From positions 187,726 through 251,725 of the forward strand of contig NZ_NKFP01000004.1 in assembly GCF_002215035.1 (NCBI RefSeq): 64,000 nt of DNA, written 5' to 3'. The notes under the pieces were generated by a model. That model saw only the letters and a list, made by a program, of their open reading frames with translations. It had not been told where the DNA came from and made no database searches. Positions 18,587-27,856 of the stretch are shown one piece after another. This stretch comes from Leptolyngbya ohadii IS1. GTDB lineage: Bacteria; Cyanobacteriota; Cyanobacteriia; Elainellales; Elainellaceae. Positions within the stretch are counted from its first letter, which is position 1; each line of letters opens with the position of its first letter. A program made the position numbers and the translations under genes.

Positions 18587-19453
18587 CTAGACCAATTCCG
18601 TTTTCCCTCTAAACACCAGTTCCGCTGGACCCGTCATATACAGCCGATCGTCTGCGGCAGACCACTCAATTTCCAGACAGCCTCCCGGCAGTTCCACCGT
18701 TGCCCGGCGATCGCATTTCTCGTTCAAAACTCCTGCCACCAGCGAGGCACAGGCTCCCGTTCCGCAGGCGAGGGTAATTCCGGCTCCCCGTTCCCAGACG
18801 CGCATCTTCAGATAGTCCGATCGCACGACTTCAATGAATTCTGTATTGGTGCGCTGCGGAAACACCGGATGATGCTCAAACTGCGGTCCGATCGCCTCCA
18901 GGGGAATCGCTGCCACATCGTCAACAAAGGTAATACAGTGCGGATTGCCCATGCTGACGCAGGTGACTGCCCAGGTTTGCCCCGCGACTTCCAGCGATCG
19001 CTGCATTACCTTCTCCTCTGCTCCGGCTAAGGTCGTCGGAATTTCTTTTGCCAGCAGGCGCGGCAGTCCCATGTCCACTGTGACTCGTCCGTCTGCCCCC
19101 AGCTTGGGTACGATCGTTCCGGCAAGGGTATGAATTTTATAGGCGACTGTATCGTTGGCGGCGCGTCCTTCTAGATCGGCAATAAAGCGAGCCAGACAGC
19201 GAATTCCGTTGCCGCACATTTCAGGTTCGGAGCCATCGGAGTTGAAGATTCGCATGGTGTAATCCGTGTCTCCCTGCCCCGGCAGCGCAAAAATTACGCC
19301 ATCTGCGCCAATGCCAAAATGCCGATCGCACCACTTGACTGCCTGTTCGGGAGTAATACAGGGTTCGCTTTGCTGGCGATTGTCCACCAGAATAAAGTCA
19401 TTGCCTAAACCGTGGTACTTTGCAAATTGAAAGGGCACAGACTGAGAGGACAT
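18587..19453 (-). CDS. dapF: Diaminopimelate epimerase
   Basis: DapF interconverts LL- and meso-diaminopimelate for lysine and peptidoglycan synthesis. The 288-residue product has [16 protein letters not shown] at the start and the two catalytic cysteines: Cys80 in [15 protein letters not shown] and Cys230 in [25 protein letters not shown] and SMGNPHC (substrate-contact loops) are also intact. Length is normal. The ATG is at 19453. It is divergent from hfq with a 228-base spacer. Confidence 0.96.
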   Translation of the reverse strand: MSSQSVPFQFAKYHGLGNDFILVDNRQQSEPCITPEQAVKWCDRHFGIGADGVIFALPGQGDTDYTMRIFNSDGSEPEMCGNGIRCLARFIADLEGRAANDTVAYKIHTLAGTIVPKLGADGRVTVDMGLPRLLAKEIPTTLAGAEEKVMQRSLEVAGQTWAVTCVSMGNPHCITFVDDVAAIPLEAIGPQFEHHPVFPQRTNTEFIEVVRSDYLKMRVWERGAGITLACGTGACASLVAGVLNEKCDRRATVELPGGCLEIEWSAADDRLYMTGPAELVFRGKTELV

Positions 19454-19576
19454 AGGAGACTCCGGTTAAAGCTTGCAGAACAGGCGATCGGTCGCAGTTT
19501 CCCCGCTGGGGTAATCGCAGTACCCACAGGGTAAATGAGACAGAAAATCATTGTTGCATAATTCCTGGTTGCCCAA

Positions 19577-19604
19577 TTCTTGTGGGGTGGGCATCTTGCC
19601 TGCC
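19577..19604. repeat. Inverted copy of the GGCAAGATGCCCACCCC repeat
   Basis: TTCTTGTGGGGTGGGCATCT plus TGCCTGCC, in the dapF-hfq divergent spacer. It is the reverse complement of the copies at 2945 and 15049. Confidence 0.55.
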
Positions 19605-19681
19605 GAGTCAGATGGACAGAACCGTAACGAAAATTTGTATTTTTGGGGTGAATCTGGGTTTTATAGAACGGGAAACCTAGA

Positions 19682-19927
19682 ATGAAGACATCCGCTCGTA
19701 TTTCCACTCCTATGACTGCTGAATTGCCTACTGGACTGCCGAGTGTCCGCCAGATTCAAAGCCTGATCCGCGAAACGAACGAAGTTGAGATTATGATCAG
19801 CACCAAAGATCTGCTTGTTGGCAAGATCCGCTGGCAGGATACGGACTGCATTTGTCTGGTCGATCATTATGATCAGCCCACGATTATCTGGAAGCAGGCG
19901 ATCGTTTACTTGAAACCGAAGTCGTAG
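19682..19927 (+). CDS. hfq: Cyanobacterial Hfq (Sm-like RNA-binding protein)
   Basis: 81 residues (71 if translation starts at the in-frame ATG at 19712). The Sm-fold segment LPSVRQIQSLIRETNEVEIM, then TKDLLVGKIRWQDTDCICLVDHYDQPTIIWKQAIVYLKP, matches the diverged cyanobacterial Hfq, which lacks the enteric KH motif (YKHA is here IWKQAIVYLKP). In Synechocystis this protein is required for phototaxis and binds the type IV pilus machinery rather than acting as a typical sRNA chaperone. No clear ribosome-binding site precedes either start. Confidence 0.9.
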   Translation: MKTSARISTPMTAELPTGLPSVRQIQSLIRETNEVEIMISTKDLLVGKIRWQDTDCICLVDHYDQPTIIWKQAIVYLKPKS

Positions 19928-20043
19928 CGCTTGCCTTGTCCAACCTTATCTTTGCCCAATCCTTATCTTTGCCCAACAATATTTGGTGTCCAAAGCGTTT
20001 TCTACGCTGGCAAGGTATGGGAGTGGAGGGCAGCCGCAGCAGC

Positions 20044-20454
20044 TTAGCCGCAGAGTATTCGCACCTTACGCAGGAGTTCCGCAACGTCAATCGGCTTGCT
20101 AATGAAATCATTTGCGCCTGACTCCAGAGCTTCCTCCCGATCGCGTTTATCTGTACAGCCCGTAAACAGGATGACGGGCAGATATTTTAGCGTCGAGCAT
20201 TGACGAATTTGGCGTGTCACCTCATAACCGCTTATTCCTGGCATCAGAACGTCTAATAACACCAGATCGGGCGGGGATGCTTGAATGAGAGATAGAGCAA
20301 GTTCTCCATCGCGGGCAGTGCTAACCTGGTATCCCTCTGTTTCCAGGACTATTTTTAGCAGCCAAAGATTATCTAAGAAGTCATCGACAACCAGAATGTG
20401 GTAGACGTCGTTTCCTCCAGAGTGGCGCGAACTACTAACCGGTCGGCTGTGCAT
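20044..20454 (-). CDS. Stand-alone CheY-like response regulator
   Basis: A single receiver domain of 136 residues, no output domain. Asp24-Asp25 form the acidic pocket (ILVVDDFLDN), Asp68 in LVLLDVLMPGISGYE is the acceptor, and the Thr/Lys switch residues are in ILFTGCTDKRDRE and DFISKPID. The ATG at 20454 opens a short basic N-terminal tail (MHSRPVSSSRHSGG). It is not beside a kinase; the neighbours are hfq and a Crp-type regulator. Probable partner in a phosphorelay, but nothing here shows which. Confidence 0.9.
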   Translation of the reverse strand: MHSRPVSSSRHSGGNDVYHILVVDDFLDNLWLLKIVLETEGYQVSTARDGELALSLIQASPPDLVLLDVLMPGISGYEVTRQIRQCSTLKYLPVILFTGCTDKRDREEALESGANDFISKPIDVAELLRKVRILCG

Positions 20455-20624
20455 AGTTATGTACGATCGCGTACACAGATAACAGGTCTAGCATAGGCGA
20501 TCCTGGTATCCAAGTCATCCAAAAACATGAAGAATCTGTAGTTTTTCTTAACTTTCCTTAACTTCCGCTTTGTGGTTGCTAAGATGTCTTGCTGGATATT
20601 AAAAGCTTTTAACTTCAGCGTTAC

Positions 20625-21383
20625 ATGAGGTTTCGGTCAGAGTATTTGCAGGAGGAGCTGCGATCATCCCACGGGGAGAACTGCTTCGCATCGCTTAAGT
20701 TGCAGGTTACGGGTTGCAATCATCTTTTATGTGTTCTTCCTCTGGCAGATCGGGAACGCATTTCTTCCTACCTGGAACCTGTTCACCTCGACGCTCAACA
20801 AATTCTGTACGATGCGGAGCAGCCGATCGAGTGGGTTTATTTCCCGTTAAACTGCGTGGTATCGCTGCTAACCGTAATGGAAAACGGGGAGACGATCGAG
20901 GTGGCAACGGTGGGACGGGAGGGCATCGTGGGTCTGCCGATTTTGCTGGGCGTAGAGCAGGTTCCCGGTCGGGCAATGGTGCAAATTCCCGGCGAGGCAA
21001 TTCGTCTTTCAGCCGACATTCTCAGAGCCGAAATTGAGCGGGGCAGTATTCTCCACCAACAGCTTCAGCATTACGCGCAGGCTCTTTTTGACCAGGTAAC
21101 TCAGCTTTCTGCCTGCGATCGGCTGCATTCGATCGAACAACGGCTCTGTCGCTGGCTTCTGATGACACAGGATCGTGTGGGAGAAGGACAATTTCCCCTG
21201 ACCCAGGCAATCCTGGCGCAAATGTTGGGTGTGCGTCGTGCCACGGTGAGCGAAATTGCAGGGCGGCTTCAGCGATCGAATTTGATTCGCTATCGGCGCG
21301 GACAGATGGAGATTGTCGATCGATCGGGATTGGAAAACCTGGTGTGCGAGTGTTACGGGAAAATCAGGCGGGTACGGGGGTAG
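20625..21383 (+). CDS. Crp/Fnr-family transcriptional regulator
   Basis: 252 residues. A cyclic-nucleotide-type beta barrel (about 40-160) shows DAQQILYDAEQPIEWVYFPL, VATVGREGIVGLPILLG and QIPGEAIRLSADIL; the phosphate-binding cassette is not of the cAMP-binding type, so the effector is unknown. A winged helix follows (about 175-245) with LTQAILAQMLGVRRATVSEIAGRLQRSNLIRYRRGQMEI. This is the variety common in cyanobacteria and alphaproteobacteria with the STVSxxA-type recognition helix. The ATG at 20625 is used. The last codons and downstream DNA are copied in a palindrome 0.4 kb downstream. Confidence 0.88.
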   Translation: MRFRSEYLQEELRSSHGENCFASLKLQVTGCNHLLCVLPLADRERISSYLEPVHLDAQQILYDAEQPIEWVYFPLNCVVSLLTVMENGETIEVATVGREGIVGLPILLGVEQVPGRAMVQIPGEAIRLSADILRAEIERGSILHQQLQHYAQALFDQVTQLSACDRLHSIEQRLCRWLLMTQDRVGEGQFPLTQAILAQMLGVRRATVSEIAGRLQRSNLIRYRRGQMEIVDRSGLENLVCECYGKIRRVRG

Positions 21384-21465
21384 CAAACGCAGACATTTAC
21401 CCGCAGACATTTACTTAATGCGATCCCACAGAGGATTCATCCCGTCCTAAACGCTTTATAGCTTT
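21317..21465 (+). repeat. Parent segment of the palindrome: crp 3' end and flank
   Basis: This segment, which includes the last 22 or so codons of the Crp-type gene and about 80 bases after it, is identical to the right arm of the palindrome (21850-21985) except for one extra 14-base unit here: GCAGACATTTACCC is followed directly by GCAGACATTTACTT, whereas the palindrome arms have one unit only. The copy relation ends at GCTTT. Confidence 0.85.
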
Positions 21466-22380
21466 TCCCACGCTGGCAAGGTACGAGGGATGCGGGAGCT
21501 TCTTCCCGTACAGAGACGATGCTCCTAACCTCATTTTTTGTACGACCTTTGCCTGAACAAGGCTGTAACTCAATAGCTATTCTTAAATATTATCTTAAAT
21601 ATTGGTTGAAGCAGTCGGTTGAAGCAATTGGCTAGAGCAGCATTTGACTGAAGCACATTCTATTAATCCTGAATTGTATTACTGTAAAACTTACTATAAA
21701 ACCAACTTTAAAAAGAGGCTAATGAAAGCTATAAAGCGTTTAGGACGGGATGAATCCTCTGTGGGATCGCATTAAGTAAATGTCTGCGTTTGCTACCCCC
21801 GTACCCGCCTGATTTTCCCGTAACACTCGCACACCAGGTTTTCCAATCCCGATCGATCGGGATTGGAAAACCTGGTGTGCGAGTGTTACGGGAAAATCAG
21901 GCGGGTACGGGGGTAGCAAACGCAGACATTTACTTAATGCGATCCCACAGAGGATTCATCCCGTCCTAAACGCTTTATAGCTTTCATTAGCCTCTTTTTA
22001 AAGTTGGTTTTAAATTAATTTTTAAATTTTATCTCTAATAGAAATAATTCTGTGTTTTGTGCCAATAATAATTACAGCAGCTCATGGAATGGAGCCTTAG
22101 CAGGCTGTAGGGGGAATATCTGTATAGGGAAATTGCCTGTATGGTCACGAAAACCAGCTAATCTTCCTGTCCTAAGCTATTAGCATATGCTGCTTAGTTC
22201 TTGTCCTTCCAGTTTTTAAGTTCCCGCGATTTAAGTCTCGCAATTAATTACAAATCTTTGCTGAGGCGACGCTCGGATTTAAATTAGGATTCGATCAGCC
22301 AATATTGTCATGCTTTACAGGTTCTGTTCCTCAGAAAATCACTCATCTTCTAACCTGATTACCCAGATGCAAATCAAGGA
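21384..22380. other. 1-kb non-coding region with a large palindrome
   Basis: No gene seen. From left to right: the 3' flank of the Crp-type gene; an ACGCTGGCAAGGTA motif at about 21470 also present at about 20008; a small CGGGA/TCCCG hairpin near 21497; AT-rich DNA; the 316-base palindrome (21697-22012); and an AT-rich leader to the histidine kinase gene. Confidence 0.5.
21697..22012. repeat. 316-bp perfect spacerless palindrome
   Basis: Arms 21697-21854 and 21855-22012 are exact reverse complements (158 bases each), centred on GATCGATC at 21851-21858, with no loop. I compared the arms base by base and found no mismatch; identity stops at 21696/22013. The inner 136 bases of each arm are copies of the 3' end and flank of the Crp-type gene (21317-21465); the outer 27 or so bases (TAAAACCAACTTTAAAAAGA and beyond) are not present there. 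It has no transposase or TIR-like context. Confidence 0.92.
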
Positions 22381-25362
22381 ATGACACAACCTGATCATTC
22401 AATTCAGCGATCGCTTCCCCATCAGCCCCTTCATCAGGCAACCGGGATGGAGCAGCGAGATGAGCAAACCTGTGAAAATCTGCATTACTTATCTGGCAAC
22501 CTGAATGACCTGTCAAGCCTGCGCGATCGTTCACTGTGTGCCTTTTCTGAAGGAGCAATTGATAACAGGGCAACTATGGACCATTCGGGGCGATTTCTGG
22601 AGGCGAATCCGGCAGTCTGTCAGGATGGACTGGCACAGACAGAGCGACTGGGTGAGAATTTCAGGGACTTTTGTCAGCCCGAATGCGATTTTGTTTGCGA
22701 ATGGCGCAAGCAACCTGAACAGAAACGAAATCAATCACAGCTTGCAATGGAAGGCAGAAACGATGGCTTGCAAAACTGGCACCTGCTGACGAATATAGAA
22801 CAGCGGGCACTCCTGACTGCCATTCTGGACGGCACCCGTGATCTAATCGCCGCTCTGGATCTGGACTTTCGCTTTATTGCCTTTAATCGGGCTTACCATC
22901 AGGAATTCCTGAAAATCTTCGGCTACGACATTCAAATTGGGACGAGCCTGATCGATGCTTTGGCGGCACTGCCCCAGGAACAGCAAAACGCGATCGAACT
23001 TTGGGGACGGGCGCTCAACGGAGAAGAATTTACCGTAACGCAGGAATTTGGCGATCGATCGCGGGATCGCCGCTGCTACGAAATCACCTACAGCCTGGTT
23101 CGAGATAGCCAGGGACAGCGGATTGGGGCTTCCCATATCGTGCGGGATGTGACGCAGCAGCAAGCCGCCCAGCGGGAACGCGATCGCACCGAAGCCCTGT
23201 TGCGCGAAAGTGAAGCTAACCTTGCCGCAGCCCAACGGGTCGCTCACATCGGCAACTGGAGATTTAATGCCGTCACCGGACAAATTACCTGGTCAGAGGA
23301 ACTGTTCCGCATCTATGGACTCGATCCAGCAAAGCCGGAACCGGATTTGGAAGCGCACATTCTGCTGATTCATCCCGACGATCGCCATCTGTTTCAGTCC
23401 ACTGTGGAGCGGGCACTCTCGACAGGAGAACCCTACATCATCGAATTCAAGGCGCTTCGTATCGATGGCTCAATTTGCATTGTGGAGGGCAGAGGCGAAG
23501 CCATTCGGAGCGATGAAGGCAGGGTTGTGGGGCTATTTGGCACAGCACAGGATATTACCGATCGCAAACGATTAGAAAATGCCCTGCGGTTGCAGTCCCA
23601 CCGTGACCACACGCTGAACCAGTTTTTGCAAATGATCCGCCAATCGCTGGATCTCTCGATTCTGTTTCCGGCAGCAGCAGCGGCGATCGCAGAATTGTCG
23701 GATGCCGATCGGGTCGAGATTGTGCAGTACCTTCCGGAGCAGCAGATCTGGCGCAATGTGTGCGATTATCGCGTCAACCTCGATTTGCCGAGCGCCTGGG
23801 GAATTGAAATTCCCGATGCCGGAAACGAAATCGCCGCCCGTCTCAAATGCCGAGAAATTGTCCGGATTGACGATGCCAGCCAAATTCAGGATACGGTGAA
23901 CCCTGAACTATCCGAGCAGTTTCCCGGAAGCTGGCTGCTGGTTCCCATCCAGACGACTACCACCGTTTGGGGAGCCTTAAGCCTGGTCAAAACCCAGTGC
24001 TACGCTTTCTGGCAAAATGCCGATCTGGAAATGCTGCTCACGGTTGCCAACCAGCTAACGATCGCCATCCAGCAGTCAGAACTCCAGACTCGGATGCGGC
24101 AGCTTAACGCCACGCTAGAACAGCAGATGCAGGCACGCACCGCCGAACTCCAGGCTGCCCTCTTCTTTGAAGCTGCCCTTAAACGGTTGACCGATGCCGT
24201 CCGGGACTCGCTGGAAGAAGGGGAAATCCTGCAAACGGTCGTGGAGGAACTGGCGCTCACGCTGGATGTCTGCTCCTGCGACATTGCCTTTTATAATGAG
24301 GAACACACCGCTTCAACGATTTACTACGACTTTCCCAGCGCCTACCCTTCCTTCCAGGGACAAACGCTGACGATGAACGACTTTCCAGAGGCATATGCCC
24401 AGCTTTTACAGGGCAACTCACTGCACTTCTGCCATCGTCCCGACAGCAGTTCCAACCTTCGTCCCCATCTTGCCAACAGCACCATTTTTGCCTGTCCTCT
24501 GATGGATAATCAGCGGGTTCTGGGCGATCTGTGGCTATACAAGTCGAGCGGAGCGGTCTTTAACGAGATGGAAATTCGGCTAGTCCAGCAGATGGCGAAC
24601 CAATGCGCGATCGCCCTGCGCCAGTCTCGCCTGTATCAGATGAGCCAATCCTACGCGAAGGAACTGGAAATCCTAAACCAGCACAAAGACGATGTGCTAA
24701 CCACCGTGACTCACGAACTCCGCGCTCCCCTGGCAAATATCAAAATGTCTACGCAAATGCTGGAAATCCTGCTGACGACAAAGCAGAGCATGGATTACAA
24801 AACAGAGCACTATTTCAAAATTCTGAAGCAGGAGTGCGATCGGGAAACGCGCCTGATTAATGATCTGCTGGATCTATCGCGGATCGAATCGGGTCAACTT
24901 CAGCTCGATCGGGTTTCGATTGATCTGGCAGAATATCTGCCCCAGGTTGCCGCCCCATTTGAGCAGCGCATGGCAGAACAGTCCCAGGTTTTCCAGCTCG
25001 ATCTCGCAACGGAATTCCCCTCCCTCTTCACGGATGCCTCCTACCTGCAACGGGTTCTCGCAGAGCTGCTGCACAATGCCTGTAAATACACGCCCTCAGG
25101 AGAAACAATTACCCTATCTGCCCAGGTTAACCTAGGCACAACAGGCGATCGGCTCTTGCAAATCAGCGTTACTAACACGGGCACCGAAATTGCTCCCCAC
25201 GAGCAGGAGCGCATCTTTGAGAAGTTTTACCGGATTCCGGGACAGGACTACCGCAAAGCAGGCGGAACAGGACTGGGACTGGCACTGATCAAAAAACTAA
25301 CGCATTGTCTGGGAGGAGAAATTCGTCTGAAAAGCGCAGCTAGTACTTGGCGGCACAAGTAA
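22381..25362 (+). pseudogene. PAS/GAF sensor histidine kinase truncated by an IS element
   Basis: Soluble multisensor kinase of 993 residues as it stands. Order: a short N-terminal region and a first PAS domain (about 135-270), a second PAS with its PAC motif (about 275-400), two GAF domains (about 405-570 and 600-770) joined by a coiled coil, a HisKA domain with His778 in TTVTHELRAPLANIK, and an ATPase domain with N-box LAELLHNACKY, G1 VTNTGTEIA (Asn in place of the usual Asp), and G2 AGGTGLGLALIKKL. The IS inserts after codon 988; the last five residues (TWRHK) come from IS sequence. Only the final strand of the ATPase domain (21 residues) is missing, so the truncated protein may still fold. 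ATG at 22381 after AAGGA. Confidence 0.85.
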
Positions 25363-25371
25363 GCCAACGAA

Positions 25372-26172
25372 TTAGATTACCAACAATTTACCCTTAAACG
25401 TCCATTGCAGGGGCTTTGCCATCGTCTGGTTGAAGTAGTCAATGAACGCTAAAAGTTGCCCCTTCAAGTCGGCTTTCGAGCAGAAGTTGCCACGCCTCAA
25501 CAGTTTTCGCGTCAAAATACTGAACCACACCTCAATTTGATTCAGCCAGGAGCAATGTTTAGGCGTGTAGTGGAAGACAATGCGATGCGTGGGGTCGGAT
25601 AAGAACGCAGCACGGGAGTGCATCGATTGCAGAATCCCACACTTGCCTTTGATGCCCAAGTCAGTGTCGATGCCTTCCCACTGTGCCACTAGACGCACTA
25701 AGCTCTCAGACTGATGAGTGTTGAGACAATCACTTACCAAATGCCAGCGTTGCACACTCTTGTCACTTGTCAGGAGTTGTTGCACATGAGCGGCAAAATC
25801 GGCTTCAGTGCGACGCTCACCAATCGTGGGACTGACAATGCTGCCAGTGGCGACATCAAAGTTGGCAATCAAACATTGCGTGCCATGCCGAATGTACTCA
25901 AACTCGCGTTTCTGGACCTGCCCCGGACGAGTTGGTGCATCAGTGTACTGGCGTTGCAAGGCTTGAATCCCCGTCATCTCGTCGATTGATATCACCCGTT
26001 CTCCTTGCTGCAACAGCGTTGGCGCGTCCAGGTACAGTTGCGAGACTTCAGCCACTTTCGTCTCAAATTCTGGGTCGTAGGGGGGGGTGAAGCCAGTAAC
26101 GGCTTTTGTGCGGTTTGATTTCGGCTTGCTCCAGCAACCGTTCCACATGACGCGGACTAATACTTTCGACAA
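25372..26172 (-). CDS. IS630-family transposase, catalytic (DDE) part
   Basis: This frame encodes the RNase-H-like core. Acidic residues are in [16 protein letters not shown] (first D), [16 protein letters not shown] (second D) and [20 protein letters not shown] (E in place of the third acidic residue), the IS630 DDE pattern. The C-terminus reads [15 protein letters not shown]. The homologous sequence begins at about [16 protein letters not shown]; upstream of that the frame reads through antisense of the first frame and is not meaningful. It therefore needs a +1 shift at the C8 run (26080-26087) to be joined to the HTH part. Ends eight codons from the left inverted repeat. Confidence 0.88.
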   Translation of the reverse strand: MSKVLVRVMWNGCWSKPKSNRTKAVTGFTPPYDPEFETKVAEVSQLYLDAPTLLQQGERVISIDEMTGIQALQRQYTDAPTRPGQVQKREFEYIRHGTQCLIANFDVATGSIVSPTIGERRTEADFAAHVQQLLTSDKSVQRWHLVSDCLNTHQSESLVRLVAQWEGIDTDLGIKGKCGILQSMHSRAAFLSDPTHRIVFHYTPKHCSWLNQIEVWFSILTRKLLRRGNFCSKADLKGQLLAFIDYFNQTMAKPLQWTFKGKLLVI

Positions 26173-26575
26173 TGCCCCGTTTGACTAACTCATCCGCCAG
26201 CTCCCGCCCCGTCCAATGGCTAATCGGTCGTCCGCTTAACCCTGGGTCTTCACAAGCGATTGCCATTAATTGCACCTGTTGTTCCAGTGTAAATTTCGCT
26301 GGTGCGCCCGGACGTTCAGCATCGGATAATCGCTCTGCTATCGGCAAGTTGCTCTCGGCTAACTCTAACCAGCGGTGTCGCCATAGCCTTGCCATATCCA
26401 GACTGATATCTAACTCACGCGCGATCTGAGCATGATTCTTGCCTTCATTGGCTTTCAGCACGATGCGTCCCCGTTGCGCGATCTGCTGCGGCGTACTCGG
26501 ACGTTTGACGATCTGTTCGAGGCTGGCTTTTTCACTCTCGGTCAAACTCAACGATTGCGGGCGGCGTCCAGGCAT
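26063..26575 (-). CDS. IS630-family transposase, N-terminal DNA-binding part
   Basis: 170 residues beginning at the ATG 56 bases from the right inverted repeat. [54 protein letters not shown] (helix-turn-helix about 46-70) and [20 protein letters not shown] (second HTH-like domain) match the DNA-binding half of IS630 transposases. In the final [12 protein letters not shown] the frame meets the C8 run and then ends after a few foreign codons. Either programmed slippage or a single-base change at the run separates it from the catalytic part. Confidence 0.88.
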   Translation of the reverse strand: MPGRRPQSLSLTESEKASLEQIVKRPSTPQQIAQRGRIVLKANEGKNHAQIARELDISLDMARLWRHRWLELAESNLPIAERLSDAERPGAPAKFTLEQQVQLMAIACEDPGLSGRPISHWTGRELADELVKRGIVESISPRHVERLLEQAEIKPHKSRYWLHPPLRPRI

Positions 26576-26631
26576 ACAGCATTCTCTAAACCCTACCCCT
26601 CAATAATAGGTTTACTTCTGCCGCCAAGTAC

Positions 26632-26701
26632 TAGTCGCACTACGTTTACCCTTATCTTTCCAGCGAATGATTCTCCAGTAATTAACTTTCCAGTAAATTA
26701 G
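26632..26701 (+). pseudogene. 3' remnant of the interrupted histidine kinase
   Basis: These 70 bases continue the kinase frame after the IS: joined to codon 988 they read S-RTTFTLIFPANDSPVINF-PVN and then stop at TAG (26699-26701). TTFTLIFP is the expected last strand of the HATPase domain. The uninterrupted protein would have been 1009 residues. Confidence 0.85.
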
Positions 26702-26842
26702 CACGCATCAAAGTCACAAATTGTATTCGAGGAGGTCAGCCGCCAGGGCTAAAACGTCTAGTAATTTGACTGTACTGTTAGGTCATGCTCGCTCACACGC
26801 TTGAATGGGCACAGTATTATTGTCCATTCAACCCATGTAGCG

Positions 26843-27709
26843 ATGTCTGCGAAGCAATCTGCCTCTTCAGTTCCGAGTACAAAATCCTTACTTTTACCAA
26901 CAATTCGAGCATTGCAAGATTTAGGGGGGTCTGGCACAACTGAAGAGATTAATGGCAAGGTTGTAGAGCTGCTAAATCTACCGGAGGAGGTGCTCGAGAT
27001 CCCGCAAGGCAGCACATCGCAAAGTAAAGTTGAATATCGCTTAAGCTGGACTCGCAGTCGTTTGAAGAAGTACGGACTCCTGCAAAACTCAGCGCGTGGA
27101 GTGTGGTCTTTAGCTGAAACTGCGATCGATCTTGATGATCTCGATGCAGAAGAGATTGTTAGAACTGTCCGCGAACGCTACAGAAATAAAGTAATTGATG
27201 CAGAGCCACCCGATGAGCCGATCGAAGCGATCGAAGCAATCGCAGAACTATCCTGGTATCAACAGCTTCACAAAACCCTGCTCGCCCTGGAACCATCGGC
27301 ATTCGAGCGTTTAACTCAGCGCCTCCTACGAGAATCAGGGTTTATTCAAGTACAGGTCACGGGTAAATCAGGAGATGGGGGTATCGACGGTATTGGAATT
27401 GCCCGAATCAATGGGTTTCTCAGCTTTCACGTTCTGTTTCAGTGCAAGCGATATCAAGGCACGGTAACGGCTAGCCAAATTAGAGATTTTCGCGGAGCAA
27501 TGCAGGGACGAACGGACAAAGGATTATTTATCACAACTGGAACATTTACCAGAGACGCAATCAAGGAAGCAACGAGAGATGGTGCACCGCCGATCGATTT
27601 AATTGATGGGGAACAGCTTGTTCAGCGGTTAAAGGAATTGGGACTAGGCGTAAAAATTACGATGATCGAATCTGTTGAAGTCGATTCAAATTGGTTTGCC
27701 AGAATTTAA
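26843..27709 (+). CDS. mrr: Mrr-type restriction endonuclease
   Basis: 288 residues from the ATG at 26843. The N-terminal winged-helix domain (about 15-90; LPTIRALQDLGGSGTTEEIN, VEYRLSWTRSRLKKYGLL) matches Mrr_N. The C-terminal catalytic domain (about 140-280) has FERLTQRLLRESGF, the PD-(D/E)xK metal-binding motif in KSGDGGIDGIG followed by LFQCKRYQG, then RDFRGAMQGRTDKGLFITTGTFT and GEQLVQRL. Mrr cleaves modified foreign DNA and so needs no cognate methyltransferase. It stands alone beside the IS; no other defence gene is adjacent. The frame is open back to a TTG at 26801, which I did not use. Confidence 0.88.
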   Translation: MSAKQSASSVPSTKSLLLPTIRALQDLGGSGTTEEINGKVVELLNLPEEVLEIPQGSTSQSKVEYRLSWTRSRLKKYGLLQNSARGVWSLAETAIDLDDLDAEEIVRTVRERYRNKVIDAEPPDEPIEAIEAIAELSWYQQLHKTLLALEPSAFERLTQRLLRESGFIQVQVTGKSGDGGIDGIGIARINGFLSFHVLFQCKRYQGTVTASQIRDFRGAMQGRTDKGLFITTGTFTRDAIKEATRDGAPPIDLIDGEQLVQRLKELGLGVKITMIESVEVDSNWFARI

Positions 27710-27745
27710 ACGGGGCTATTGGAAAGATTGTATAAATCCTGCATT

Positions 27746-27856
27746 GCCCCCTAAATCCCCCAAGTTTGGGGGACTTTGAAACGTTCAACCTTTCACTTCC
27801 GAAAGAACTGCCTGCATTGGCTCGGTTCCCCCCAGAATTGGGGGGCTAGGGGGGCG
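27746..27856. repeat. Two dispersed palindromic repeats back to back
   Basis: GCCCCCTAAATCCCCCAAGT with its complement TTGGGGGACTTTG (27746-27778), followed by the second family, GGTTCCCCCCAGAATTGGGG with GGGCTAGGGGGGCG (27824-27856). They lie between the convergent mrr and TPR genes; the second directly abuts the TPR gene's stop codon at 27857. Strong hairpins here would terminate transcription from both sides. Confidence 0.65.

Larger units (their letters stand above)
25343..26631 (-). mobile_element. IS630-family insertion sequence
   Basis: 1289 bases with terminal inverted repeats of 23 bases: GTACTTGGCGGCACAAGTAA at the left end against GTACTTGGCGGCAGAAGTAA at the right, with two mismatches over 23. 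It is flanked on both sides by TA (25341-25342 and 26632-26633), the IS630/Tc1-mariner target duplication. It carries an HTH reading frame and a DDE reading frame in different frames on the minus strand, overlapping by 110 bases. Removing the element and one TA restores the host kinase reading frame exactly. Confidence 0.93.
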
